Source of the DNA: Campylobacteraceae bacterium | GTDB lineage: Bacteria; Campylobacterota; Campylobacteria; Campylobacterales; Sulfurovaceae | Reading direction: 5' to 3' | Assembly: GCA_026986085.1 (NCBI GenBank) | Contig: JALSPE010000140.1 | Coordinates: 1-7,917 of the forward strand | Length of the DNA stretch: 7,917 bases | In this document: one piece after another, positions 1-7,902 of the stretch | Layout: each line of letters begins with the position of its first letter | Numbering within the stretch: position 1 is the first letter of the stretch | The notes under the pieces: generated by a model | What the model saw: the letters and a program-made list of their open reading frames with translations, nothing else | Database searches by the model: none | What the model was told of the DNA's origin: nothing | Translations under genes and position numbers: made by a program

Positions 1-16
1 TACTATATAGTGCTAT

Positions 17-976
17 CTACTTTCTAAAAATTGGATTTTTATGAATAAAATCTTTTATTCCACCAAATGTTGCACCAACTTTTAACTTAACTCCATAGGT
101 AGTGTGCCAATTATCTTCTTTTCTTTTATCTACAAATGGAGTAATTTCATAAAATGCCCAATCTTTATCTCTAAATTTATTATGATACTTTACATAAACT
201 TCAAAATCGTTTTTTCTTAAATGTTTAAAGTGTTTTAATTTAGCATTAGCGATAAACCCTACTCTATAAAATTTATATTTATTTATAGATCTATGCCAAA
301 TAAATTCTGAAGTTAAAATCTGCTCTTTCTCTCTATTTGAGTAATCTAGGTTACCTAACCAACCCAATAAAATATGGTCGCTATAGTTATATAGATATTG
401 TGTAGATAGGTTATCTTTAATTTCACCTGCAAAGTAGTATCTAATTCTGTTTTTAATATTAAACTCTTTTTTGCTGTTACTAATAATATTATATCCAGAT
501 ACAATACCAATATATGGGTCTATAATATTTTTACCCAACCTTAAACCACCAGTTAGGTATATAGATGCTTTTTTACCCCTCCATTGGCTCAGACTTAGAG
601 CTAAATTATATTTATTGTCTGAATTTTCATCGCTTTTAGATAGTTGCGACTCTCTGTTGTTTCCAACTAGACTTTTATTGTTAAGAACTTTCTCTAAAGT
701 AATTTTAGCTTTATCTTGAAATCTAGGCAAATTTAGAGATAGAGAAAAGTCAAAATCATTAGAAAATTTACCTAAGTTGTTGGCTCCTAACTCATAAGAT
801 AGTGTAACTTTTGTATTACTTAAACTTTTGCTATCTTGGGTTCCAGCTAAAAATCTATCTAGTGCATCGCTCTTATCCATAATCCATTTAGATACTACAA
901 TATGATACTTATCAAAGATTGAAATATCTTCAGAAAAGAGTAAAATTGGTATTGTTAATAGTATTATTTTTTTCAT
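17..976 (-). CDS. Exported beta-strand-rich protein, probable outer-membrane protein of unknown function
   Basis: I do not recognise a named family. Residues 1-15 look like a short signal peptide (MKK, then a hydrophobic run ending LLFS before EDIS), so export across the inner membrane is likely. The rest has no long hydrophobic helix. It has many short segments alternating polar and hydrophobic/aromatic residues, as in beta-barrels, at about 56-64, 75-83, 136-147, 154-163, 175-185, 236-248, 258-266, 273-283 and 292-303. The segment around LNLPRFQDKAKITLEKV (81-97) resembles the 'beta strand, LP, strand' pattern seen in uncharacterised proteobacterial envelope proteins. The C-terminus (NPIFRK) lacks the terminal aromatic residue typical of classical barrels, so a periplasmic beta protein remains possible. 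There is no Shine-Dalgarno before the ATG; the signal peptide supports this start. A promoter candidate lies directly upstream. Export is fairly secure; outer-membrane location is inferred. Confidence 0.7.
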   Translation of the reverse strand: MKKIILLTIPILLFSEDISIFDKYHIVVSKWIMDKSDALDRFLAGTQDSKSLSNTKVTLSYELGANNLGKFSNDFDFSLSLNLPRFQDKAKITLEKVLNNKSLVGNNRESQLSKSDENSDNKYNLALSLSQWRGKKASIYLTGGLRLGKNIIDPYIGIVSGYNIISNSKKEFNIKNRIRYYFAGEIKDNLSTQYLYNYSDHILLGWLGNLDYSNREKEQILTSEFIWHRSINKYKFYRVGFIANAKLKHFKHLRKNDFEVYVKYHNKFRDKDWAFYEITPFVDKRKEDNWHTTYGVKLKVGATFGGIKDFIHKNPIFRK

Positions 977-982
977 TTTGCA

Positions 983-1010
983 ATTATACTATAAAATCTT
1001 CTCTTGTCCA
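983..1010 (-). promoter_or_regulatory. Candidate sigma70-type promoter for the envelope protein gene
   Basis: Read on the minus strand, TGGACA (1005-1010, five of six bases of the -35 consensus) is followed by a 16-bp spacer and a perfect TATAAT (983-988). The site overlaps the last codons and stop of the preceding gene. Six bases separate TATAAT from the ATG at 976, so initiation at the usual distance would fall on or next to the A of the start codon. This is inferred from consensus matches only, and in AT-rich DNA a TATAAT can arise by chance. Confidence 0.5.
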
Positions 1011-1735
1011 AGTCTATATAGTGCAAAATCATATTTAATTGGGTCACTACTGTCAAACTCTTTTAATTTATTGGTTAATTCAATTGCAGCTTGAAGGTCA
1101 TTTGCTTTTCTTGTCAAAAGACCTAACTTTCTTGATACTGCCAAAGTGTGGGTATCTAGGGGCATAATTAAATCTTTTTTATCTATTTTACTCCAAAGCC
1201 CCATATCTAAAGAGTTTTTACGAGCCATCCATCGAAAATACATAAAATATCTTTTGTATGTTCCAGCTCCTTTAATCTTTTTACTACTCTTTAAAAAGTA
1301 AAAGTTAAAACCGTGAGTATTGCTAGGATGCAAAGCTCTTATTGTATCTATTAAACTCCATAATCCTTCAACTACACTCGCTTCTTTTCTATACCCATTA
1401 TATACAATATTCTCTATACTATCTAACTCTTTAAGGCGTTTTATAGTTATAAATATATCAATTACATCTTGAGGTTTTTGAAAACGATAGTAGTGATTTT
1501 TAAGCTCTTTTGCAATTTGTTCTTCGCTTAATTCTAATATAGAAAAGTCTAAGCTATCTAAAAATTTAACTATCAATTTTGCATTTCCATATGCAAAGAG
1601 AGCGCATATTAAAGATACATACTCATCTTTATACCTTTTTGCTACCATAAGGGGGTCTGGTCTCTCATATGATAACTCAAACTCACTATCTCTACTTTTT
1701 AACTCTCTCTCGAGAGTATTTTTTATCTCTAACAA
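989..1735 (-). CDS. DUF2400 / TIGR02757 family protein
   Basis: At 248 residues this matches the uncharacterised TIGR02757 (DUF2400) family, found mainly in Bacteroidota and Campylobacterota. Family hallmarks visible here are the N-terminal DPLMVAKRYKDEYVSLICALFAYGNA (DPL at 27-29), the W-M-A-R-K segment followed by DMGLW (169-181), PLDTHT (192-197), and SSDPIKYDFALYRLG (229-243). There is no signal peptide or membrane segment, so it is probably cytoplasmic. LDTH resembles the VDTH that carries the catalytic aspartate of HhH-GPD DNA glycosylases, but the helix-hairpin-helix and iron-sulfur motifs are absent, so no enzymatic role is assigned. The start is a TTG one base after the ccsBA stop. 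An in-frame TAG 16 bases upstream excludes an earlier ATG, and the next Met (30) would cut off the conserved DPL. GAGGG (1747-1751) lies 11 bases before the TTG, a weak spacing that suggests coupling to ccsBA translation. Confidence 0.85.
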   Translation of the reverse strand: MLEIKNTLERELKSRDSEFELSYERPDPLMVAKRYKDEYVSLICALFAYGNAKLIVKFLDSLDFSILELSEEQIAKELKNHYYRFQKPQDVIDIFITIKRLKELDSIENIVYNGYRKEASVVEGLWSLIDTIRALHPSNTHGFNFYFLKSSKKIKGAGTYKRYFMYFRWMARKNSLDMGLWSKIDKKDLIMPLDTHTLAVSRKLGLLTRKANDLQAAIELTNKLKEFDSSDPIKYDFALYRLGQEKIL

Positions 1736-1736
1736 A

Positions 1737-4700
1737 TTAAAGTTTACCCTCTATCTTATAAAATCTAGAAACTCCTATTAATGTAAATACTCCCGCTACT
1801 GCAAAGTAAACCCATACTGGAATTGGCACAGGATCTCCAGCTGCATATGAGTGCATACCACTTAAATAGTAGTTCACTCCAAAATATGTCATAATAACGC
1901 TAAAGTATGCTAAGACTGCTGCTACATTAAATGCATATATAGAGTTTAGTTTTTTAATAAATCTCATATGCACAACTGCTGCATAGACTAAAATTGTTAC
2001 TGCTGCCCAAGTCTCTTTTGGATCCCAACCCCAATATCTACCCCAAGACTCATTTGCCCAAACTCCACCTAAAAAGTTACCAACAGTTATCATTGCCAAG
2101 CCAATAAGTAGAGTTATTTCATTTATAATTGTTAGCTCTTTAATTGCATTTACAATATTACCTTCAGTTTTTCTCTTATTTACTATCATTAAGAGCAGAA
2201 CAAACATCCCAAGTAGTGCACCAAGTCCTAAGAAACCGTAACTAGCTGTAATTACTGCAACATGCACCATCAGCCAATATGATTTTAAAACTGGAACCAA
2301 ATTCGTTATTTGTGGATTCAATTCACTTATCCACGCAACAAGCAAGAATATACCTGCTAATATAGAAGTAGCAGCAAATGCCAAAGGTGAACGCTTAGCA
2401 AAAACAAATCCAGCAAGTGCAGTTGCCCAAGCTATATAAAGTATAGATTCATAAGCATTAGACCATGGAGCATGTTCTGCTATATACCAGCGAATTATTA
2501 ATCCTATAGTGTGTGTTAAAAGAGTTAAAATTAATAACACTCCAGCAAATTTAGTAATTGCTTTTATATTAACCGATGGCTTAACAATAGCTATAAATGC
2601 CATAAACAGAAGTGCTAAACCAATAAATATATATGGGAATATTAACCATTTAAATATATCTATTCTATTATATGCAATCTCAATTTCAACCTTTTCAGAG
2701 GTAGGGATTATTTTAGAACCATAAAATAGTTGAAATTTAGATATTTTATCTAAATCACTATTTGCACTCTCCCATTTATCAGTTTTTACACCATTTATTG
2801 CATCTTGTAAATATTTGCTTATTAATATTCTAACCACCTCTTTCTCTTTGGGAGGAAATGCTTTTAAAGCATCTATTGGGTTATACCACATATTGTTAGG
2901 GTCGTTTGGCTTAGGAAATACTTTAAATAAAAAACCCTGCTCAGTCATATACAAAACATTTAATTTTTCATCTATTTTTATAATCTCTTTGTCATATTTA
3001 CTCTGGTTAGCTGGTCTCTTTGCTCTAGCTTTGCTTAAATCATCTTGCAAAAGATACTTTTCTCGGTTTGCAGAGAAAAAGTCTCCAAACGAAGCATAAG
3101 TTGCACTTTTTGGTAGCCCTAGCTTTTTATTAACCAAGGGGTGAGATATCTTAACAATTTTAAGTTTGTTAAATATATCTGGCTCTACTATCATACCTAT
3201 GAATATTTGATTGTAATTTAAATCTAAAAATCCACTTTTAGATGATATCTTTTTTACAACTTCAAGAGCTAAGGTATCAATTGGCTCCATCCTACCGCTA
3301 CTCTCTTGAACAATCAATCTTGCAAACTTTTCAGAGTGCTCTTTATTGATGTTTTTTATCTTCGCTAACTCCTCTTTAGTTAAATTAGAACTATCAATAG
3401 GTGATGCAATAGATGGTGTTGTGTAAAGAAAAGTAGCTAACAAGGCAACTACTATAGCACTCTTTTGCTCTAATTTTTTTAATTTTTTCAATAACACTTT
3501 TATTCGTCCTTTATCTGATAAAAAGCTCCACAAGAAACCAATTACAAGCATTAGATAACCTATATATGTAGGAATTGTTCCTGGGTCATGATTTACACTT
3601 AAAATACTACCCTTCTCATCCATATCGTATGAGCTTTGGAAAAATCTATAACCTTTATAGTCTAAAACATGGTTCATATATATATGATAATCAAAACTCT
3701 TACTTCCATCAGTTACAGTAACGAAACTAGAGAAAGATGATGGACTCATAGAACCTGGGTATCTATCTAACTCAAATTTATCTAACTTAACACTAAATGG
3801 TAACTCTATAACTTTAGAGCCATATTGCATACCGATATCTAACCCATTAACCCTTATATTTTTTATATCACCAACTGTAGATTTTCTACCAAAGAGTTTA
3901 ACTATTTTGCGGTCATTTCCACTTTTAACCAAAAACTCTACCATTTGAGGATACTGACCACCACTCTTAATTGAAGGGCTAACATAATCTAATTTAACTC
4001 CCTCTTTATAATCTTTTAAAACTAAATTTACACTACCTATACTATACATATGTCTTTTTTGCAAACGGTTCTTACCAGCTTTTAGAGTTTGGCTTCTCTT
4101 TGTTGTCATAGATAACTCATTTATATCTTTTGGATAATCTATAAAAAACTCGTTGCCACTCTTTTTAATAATATTTATATCACCCTTTTTAGATGAGTTA
4201 AAACTTAAAGTTACTCCACCTAAATCGTAAAGCTCACCCTCTTTAAAGTATTTAACTTCTCCTCTTTTGCCCATAGCAGACACCATCATCTCTATATAAT
4301 TAGAGCCATTTTTATCTTTAACCAATCCAGCTTTTGCAGTTGGCAGATACCTTAAAAGCTTTATATCTACCTCTTTATTGCCAACTTTTATCTTATCTTT
4401 TACACTATTAGATGTCATTGATGATAACTCTAGCTTTCTATCAAAAACAAAAGAGTTATTTTTATCTTTAATATGTAAAGCCAATACCATATAGTCACTA
4501 ACCATTGTTTTTGATTTATCACCCTCTCTCAAATGAAGCACACCCTCATATCCAACATATCTAGTTACAATTGCTCCAAGGGCAATCATAACAAAGCCTA
4601 AATGAAGAATAAACTGCCCCCACTTAGCCCTTTTATACATCTTATATTTAACTATATTATAAATCATAATTGATATAAAGTAAAATTGTAAAATTTCAAA

Positions 4701-4838
4701 CCATCTTGCATTATATATTAAAGCTCTTGCTGTTTGCGTTCCATAGTCATTCTCAATAAATGTTGCATACCCAATAGCAGCCGCAAATATAACCATCACA
4801 AGCAGTGCCATTTTAATTGAAAATATCTTCTTTATCAT
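1737..4838 (-). CDS. ccsBA: Fused cytochrome c biogenesis protein CcsBA (system II haem exporter and cytochrome c synthetase)
   Basis: This inner-membrane protein carries haem outward and attaches it to CXXCH motifs of apocytochromes c. Its 1033 residues combine ResB/CcsB and CcsA. The ResB half has membrane helices at about 8-27, 48-64, 74-93 and 422-441 around a periplasmic domain (94-420). A further hydrophobic segment (459-477) precedes a second periplasmic region (480-730) containing GRMEPIDTLALE, a motif of long CcsA-type proteins. The CcsA half has about eight helices from 731 onward and the tryptophan-rich WWD haem loop WANESWGRYWGWDPKETW (927-944). By spacing against Helicobacter hepaticus CcsBA, the haem ligands are H79 (TM-His1), H859 (P-His1), H957 (TM-His2) and H996 (P-His2); all four are present, so the protein looks functional. 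AAGGA (4845-4849) lies six bases before the ATG. The next gene follows after one base. The redox partners CcsX and CcdA are not in the window. Confidence 0.96.
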   Translation of the reverse strand: MIKKIFSIKMALLVMVIFAAAIGYATFIENDYGTQTARALIYNARWFEILQFYFISIMIYNIVKYKMYKRAKWGQFILHLGFVMIALGAIVTRYVGYEGVLHLREGDKSKTMVSDYMVLALHIKDKNNSFVFDRKLELSSMTSNSVKDKIKVGNKEVDIKLLRYLPTAKAGLVKDKNGSNYIEMMVSAMGKRGEVKYFKEGELYDLGGVTLSFNSSKKGDINIIKKSGNEFFIDYPKDINELSMTTKRSQTLKAGKNRLQKRHMYSIGSVNLVLKDYKEGVKLDYVSPSIKSGGQYPQMVEFLVKSGNDRKIVKLFGRKSTVGDIKNIRVNGLDIGMQYGSKVIELPFSVKLDKFELDRYPGSMSPSSFSSFVTVTDGSKSFDYHIYMNHVLDYKGYRFFQSSYDMDEKGSILSVNHDPGTIPTYIGYLMLVIGFLWSFLSDKGRIKVLLKKLKKLEQKSAIVVALLATFLYTTPSIASPIDSSNLTKEELAKIKNINKEHSEKFARLIVQESSGRMEPIDTLALEVVKKISSKSGFLDLNYNQIFIGMIVEPDIFNKLKIVKISHPLVNKKLGLPKSATYASFGDFFSANREKYLLQDDLSKARAKRPANQSKYDKEIIKIDEKLNVLYMTEQGFLFKVFPKPNDPNNMWYNPIDALKAFPPKEKEVVRILISKYLQDAINGVKTDKWESANSDLDKISKFQLFYGSKIIPTSEKVEIEIAYNRIDIFKWLIFPYIFIGLALLFMAFIAIVKPSVNIKAITKFAGVLLILTLLTHTIGLIIRWYIAEHAPWSNAYESILYIAWATALAGFVFAKRSPLAFAATSILAGIFLLVAWISELNPQITNLVPVLKSYWLMVHVAVITASYGFLGLGALLGMFVLLLMIVNKRKTEGNIVNAIKELTIINEITLLIGLAMITVGNFLGGVWANESWGRYWGWDPKETWAAVTILVYAAVVHMRFIKKLNSIYAFNVAAVLAYFSVIMTYFGVNYYLSGMHSYAAGDPVPIPVWVYFAVAGVFTLIGVSRFYKIEGKL

Positions 4839-4870
4839 ATATCATCCTTACTTACTTCTATTTAGTTGCC

Positions 4871-4876
4871 ATTATA
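4871..4876 (-). promoter_or_regulatory. Candidate -10 element for ccsBA
   Basis: A perfect TATAAT on the minus strand lies in the 92-bp gap between polA and ccsBA. Initiation at the usual distance would give a leader of about 26 bases containing the AAGGA ribosome binding site. No convincing -35 hexamer is seen at 16-18 bp. Campylobacterota sigma70 promoters often have weak -35 elements, so this does not argue strongly against it. A TG lies two bases before the hexamer, one base off the extended -10 position. Confidence 0.4.
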
Positions 4877-4900
4877 CTCATAAAACCTACCATCCAAATA

Positions 4901-4921
4901 AATATAATTAATAGTTATATT
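4901..4921. repeat. Small AT-only inverted repeat just after polA
   Basis: AATATAA (4901-4907) and TTATATT (4915-4921) are perfect inverted 7-mers around a 7-base loop, starting ten bases past the polA stop. As RNA the stem would be all A-U with no clear U tract after it, so it would be at best a weak terminator. It may be a chance feature of AT-rich DNA. Confidence 0.25.
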
Positions 4922-4930
4922 GTTTAAGTT

Positions 4931-7630
4931 TTATTTAAGCTTATCCCAACTTTCAGCCATAGAGACTGAGCATTTTAACTTAACATCTAACTCATAAATA
5001 TTCTCCATAATATAGCTAAATCTTTTTGCTATATCTTCTATTGTGTTACTATTAATCTCGAATATCAACTCATCATGAATTTGAAGCAATAAATTTGCAT
5101 CCAAACTCTCTTCTTCTATTATAGTTTTAATCTCGAGCATCGATAATTTTATTAAATCGGCTGCACTACCTTGAAATACAGTATTTACGGCTTCCCTAAG
5201 TATTGCAGCTTTTCCCATTGCATTAGCAGCCTCATAATCAAATATTCTGCGTCTTTTAAGAAGTGTCTCTACAAAGCCTTGATGCTTTACTCTATCTTGT
5301 ATTTGCTCTAAATAGTTTTTAACTGTTGGGAATGCTTTAAAATAGTTCTCTATTATCTCTTTTGCCTCTTTTGTCGAAATACCCAACTCTTGAGATAGTT
5401 TTCTGCTACCCATTCCATAAAGAAGCCCAAAATTTATAGATTTTGCAAAGTTTCTCTTCTGTTTTGCTTCTTCTGTGCCAAATAGCCTAATTGCCGTCTC
5501 TAAGTGTATATCTTTATCCTCTTTAAATGCCTCTTTTAATGCTTTATCTCCACTAAAATGAGCTAGTAGCCTAAGCTCTATTTGAGAGTAGTCAATAGAG
5601 AGTAATTTATACCCCTCTTTTGCCACAAAGGCTCTTCTCACTCTTCTGCCTAATTCGCTTCTAACAGGTATATTTTGCAAGTTTGGCTCTTTTGAGCTAA
5701 GTCTTCCTGTTGATGTTCCAGTTTGTAAAAAGCTTGTATAAATTCTGCTATTTTTATCTTTTTTTGCCAATTTTATTAAAGGATCTACATATGTGCTTAA
5801 TATCTTTTGGCGCTCTCTATATTTTAAAATCTCTGCAATAATTTCATGCTCATCTTTCAGAGAGTTTAATACTGCTTCATTTGTGCTATAGCCTGTTTTA
5901 GTCTTTTTACCACCCTTTAATCCTAGTTTTTGAAACAAAATTACCCCTAGCTGTTGTGTAGATCGAATATTAAACTCTCCACCTGCTAACTCATATATTT
6001 TACTGCTAAGATTACTTAATTCATCAACTAAAAATTCTCTAAACTCCTCTAGATATTTAATATCAACTTTAATCCCCAAAGACTCCATTTTAATTAAAAC
6101 ATTAATAAATGGAAACTCAACACTATTTGCTTCACTTAAAAGCTCTTCTAATCCTGCTGTTTTATATATACCCATTAGCTTATTATATAGTTTAAGAGTC
6201 ATCCAAGCATCTTCTGCAGCATATTTTGTAGCTTCTAATATATCTACGCTAGAGAAATCCTCTCCTTTTTTTACTGTATTTTTAAAACTTACCATATCGT
6301 AGTTAAAAAACTTTTTAGCCAATATATCTAGCCCTACCCTACTTGCTGGGTCAAGCAACCATGCTAAGATCATTGTATCTGCATAAGGGGTAACCTCATC
6401 TATATTGAAAACATTATATAGCAAAGAGAGGTCAAACTTCAAATTATGCCCAATAACTTTTGCAGATAGTATCTTTAATATTGCCTCTTTTGCATCTTCT
6501 AATCCAATTTGTTCAGTTACACCTAAATAGTTATGCCCAATAGGAGCATAGTATGCTTCATTCTCATTTAATGCAAACGAAAAACCAACTATCTTTGCTG
6601 CTTTTGTATCTAGTAAAGTTGTCTCTGTATCAAAAGCTACAATTGTATCTTTGTCAATTTTTGATACTACACTATTTAACTTATCAATAGTGTCTAAAGT
6701 TACTGCATTAAACTCTATTTTTTTAACCTCACTCTTCTCTTGCTCTATGTTTTTACTCTTACTGGCTGATGTATCGCTAGAAGTTGCCATCTTTATAGCA
6801 TTGGTCATATCATACTTTTTAAACTCATCTATTAGAACAGATAAATAGTTTTTATCTTCAAATTTAAATTCATCAAGAGGTAAGGTATCGTAAATATCAT
6901 CTCTTAACTTAACCAATTCTCTTGAAATAAAGGCTTGTTCTCTATTCTCCAAAAGTAATTTTCTAATACGAGGAGTTCCTATTTTTTCTATATTTTCATA
7001 GATATCTTCTAATGTATGATACTCTAAAATTATTTTAGATGCAGTCTTTGGACCAATACCAGGAACTCCTGGAACATTATCACTACTATCACCAATAAGA
7101 GCTTGAAAATCTACAAAATAAGAGGGAGGAACACCAAATTTATCTATACACTCTTGCTCTTTTATATCTTTTCTCTTTACCCAATCATAGAGATAGACTT
7201 GAGCGTCATAAATTAATTGATAAAGGTCTTTATCAGATGAGACCATCTTACCCTCAATACCCTGCTCTCTTGCAAATTTAGTTACAGTAGCTATAACATC
7301 ATCAGCTTCGTAACCATCTTTTTCGAGAGTCTTAAATCCCATCAATTTAATCCACTCAATTGCAACACTTAACTGTTTTATCAAATCGTCAGGAGCCGGA
7401 GGGCGATTAGCTTTATATAGAGGGTATATCTCTTTTCTAAAATTCCCCTCTTTAGAGTCTAGTGCAAATACTATATAGTCGGTAGAGTGACTCTTTTGGA
7501 GTTGATTAATAAAATTTATAAACCCTGTCAAAAGCCCAGTAGGAAAGCCATCTCTACTTTTAAGAGGGGGCAGTGCAAAATATGCTCTAAAGAAAAATGC
7601 AAATGTATCTATAACTGTAATTGTTTTCAT
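4931..7630 (-). CDS. polA: DNA polymerase I
   Basis: This enzyme fills gaps and removes RNA primers during lagging-strand synthesis and repair. The 899 residues contain three domains, close to the 928 of E. coli. The 5' nuclease (about 1-280) has D8, the GYEADDVIA acidic cluster (106-114), SSDKD (131-135) and GDSSDNVPGVPGIGPKTA (180-197, metal ligands plus helix-hairpin-helix). The 3'-5' exonuclease (about 305-490) keeps FDTET (D334, E336), GHNLKFD (D400) and YAAEDA (Y470, D474). The polymerase domain (about 500-899) has motif A SIDYSQIELR (D680), the O-helix RNFAKSINFGLLYG (R726, K730, F734, Y738) and motif C QIHDELIFE (D853, E854). Phe at 734 corresponds to E. coli F762. A Ser/Lys-rich stretch (283-303) links the nuclease and exonuclease domains. 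AAAGG (7637-7641) lies six bases before the ATG and supports this start. No clear promoter was found upstream. All key catalytic residues are present. Confidence 0.98.
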   Translation of the reverse strand: MKTITVIDTFAFFFRAYFALPPLKSRDGFPTGLLTGFINFINQLQKSHSTDYIVFALDSKEGNFRKEIYPLYKANRPPAPDDLIKQLSVAIEWIKLMGFKTLEKDGYEADDVIATVTKFAREQGIEGKMVSSDKDLYQLIYDAQVYLYDWVKRKDIKEQECIDKFGVPPSYFVDFQALIGDSSDNVPGVPGIGPKTASKIILEYHTLEDIYENIEKIGTPRIRKLLLENREQAFISRELVKLRDDIYDTLPLDEFKFEDKNYLSVLIDEFKKYDMTNAIKMATSSDTSASKSKNIEQEKSEVKKIEFNAVTLDTIDKLNSVVSKIDKDTIVAFDTETTLLDTKAAKIVGFSFALNENEAYYAPIGHNYLGVTEQIGLEDAKEAILKILSAKVIGHNLKFDLSLLYNVFNIDEVTPYADTMILAWLLDPASRVGLDILAKKFFNYDMVSFKNTVKKGEDFSSVDILEATKYAAEDAWMTLKLYNKLMGIYKTAGLEELLSEANSVEFPFINVLIKMESLGIKVDIKYLEEFREFLVDELSNLSSKIYELAGGEFNIRSTQQLGVILFQKLGLKGGKKTKTGYSTNEAVLNSLKDEHEIIAEILKYRERQKILSTYVDPLIKLAKKDKNSRIYTSFLQTGTSTGRLSSKEPNLQNIPVRSELGRRVRRAFVAKEGYKLLSIDYSQIELRLLAHFSGDKALKEAFKEDKDIHLETAIRLFGTEEAKQKRNFAKSINFGLLYGMGSRKLSQELGISTKEAKEIIENYFKAFPTVKNYLEQIQDRVKHQGFVETLLKRRRIFDYEAANAMGKAAILREAVNTVFQGSAADLIKLSMLEIKTIIEEESLDANLLLQIHDELIFEINSNTIEDIAKRFSYIMENIYELDVKLKCSVSMAESWDKLK

Positions 7631-7701
7631 ATATAACCTTTAATATAAAATTACTCTTTTGTTAAAAACCTGAGCTAGATGGAATATCATAGCTACAGAA
7701 T

Positions 7702-7794
7702 CCAAAGAATGCATTAGATTTTTTAAATCAAATTCGTAGGACTACCTGTAGGTAATTCAAGAATTTTATTTAGAAAAGATTGTGCATTCTTTGG
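7702..7794. repeat. Long imperfect hairpin, 34-bp arms
   Basis: The arm at 7702-7735 is the inverted complement of 7761-7794 at 28 of 34 positions, without gaps. The outer 12 bp (CCAAAGAATGCA / TGCATTCTTTGG) and the inner six bases are perfect, and most mismatches cluster at the middle of the arm. The 25-base loop contains its own 4-bp stem, TACC-TGTA-GGTA (7743-7754). In RNA this would be one extended stem with an internal loop. Confidence 0.75.
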
Positions 7795-7805
7795 CTTCCC
7801 TTCGG

Positions 7806-7902
7806 GCTTTACAAGGTTTCCTTATGCCGATTTAAATTTATTTTGAATCAACTAGTTAATCCTTCAAAAATTTAATTTAGCCAAAGATTAACCTTGTAAA
7901 GC
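7806..7902. repeat. Second long hairpin with perfect 13-bp base
   Basis: GCTTTACAAGGTT (7806-7818) and AACCTTGTAAAGC (7890-7902) are perfect inverted 13-mers. Inside them the arms pair again imperfectly: the AT-rich stretch around 7827-7846 against about 7863-7882, with small bulges. The centre is the palindrome AACTAGTT (7850-7857). The hairpin base touches the outer repeat arm at 7902. Confidence 0.7.

Noticed and set aside
2..11. Palindrome ACTATATAGT just after the last gene's stop
   Set aside because: Too short and AT-rich to call a terminator or operator, and the window ends immediately beyond it.
471..719. Plus-strand open frame antisense to the envelope protein gene
   Set aside because: Fully antisense to a gene with a signal peptide and beta-strand pattern; Leu/Ser-rich composition is expected of an antisense shadow.
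2509..3099. Two plus-strand open frames (2509-2724 and 2815-3099) antisense to ccsBA
   Set aside because: Both lie inside well-conserved CcsBA sequence, have no ribosome binding site I can support, and show no recognisable motif.
6651..6848. Plus-strand open frame antisense to polA
   Set aside because: It covers the linker and start of the Pol I exonuclease domain on the other strand and looks like a shadow.
7642..7647. TATATT as a -10 element for polA
   Set aside because: Initiation from it would leave almost no leader and cut off the AAAGG ribosome binding site; a TTAACA upstream is only 12 bp away.
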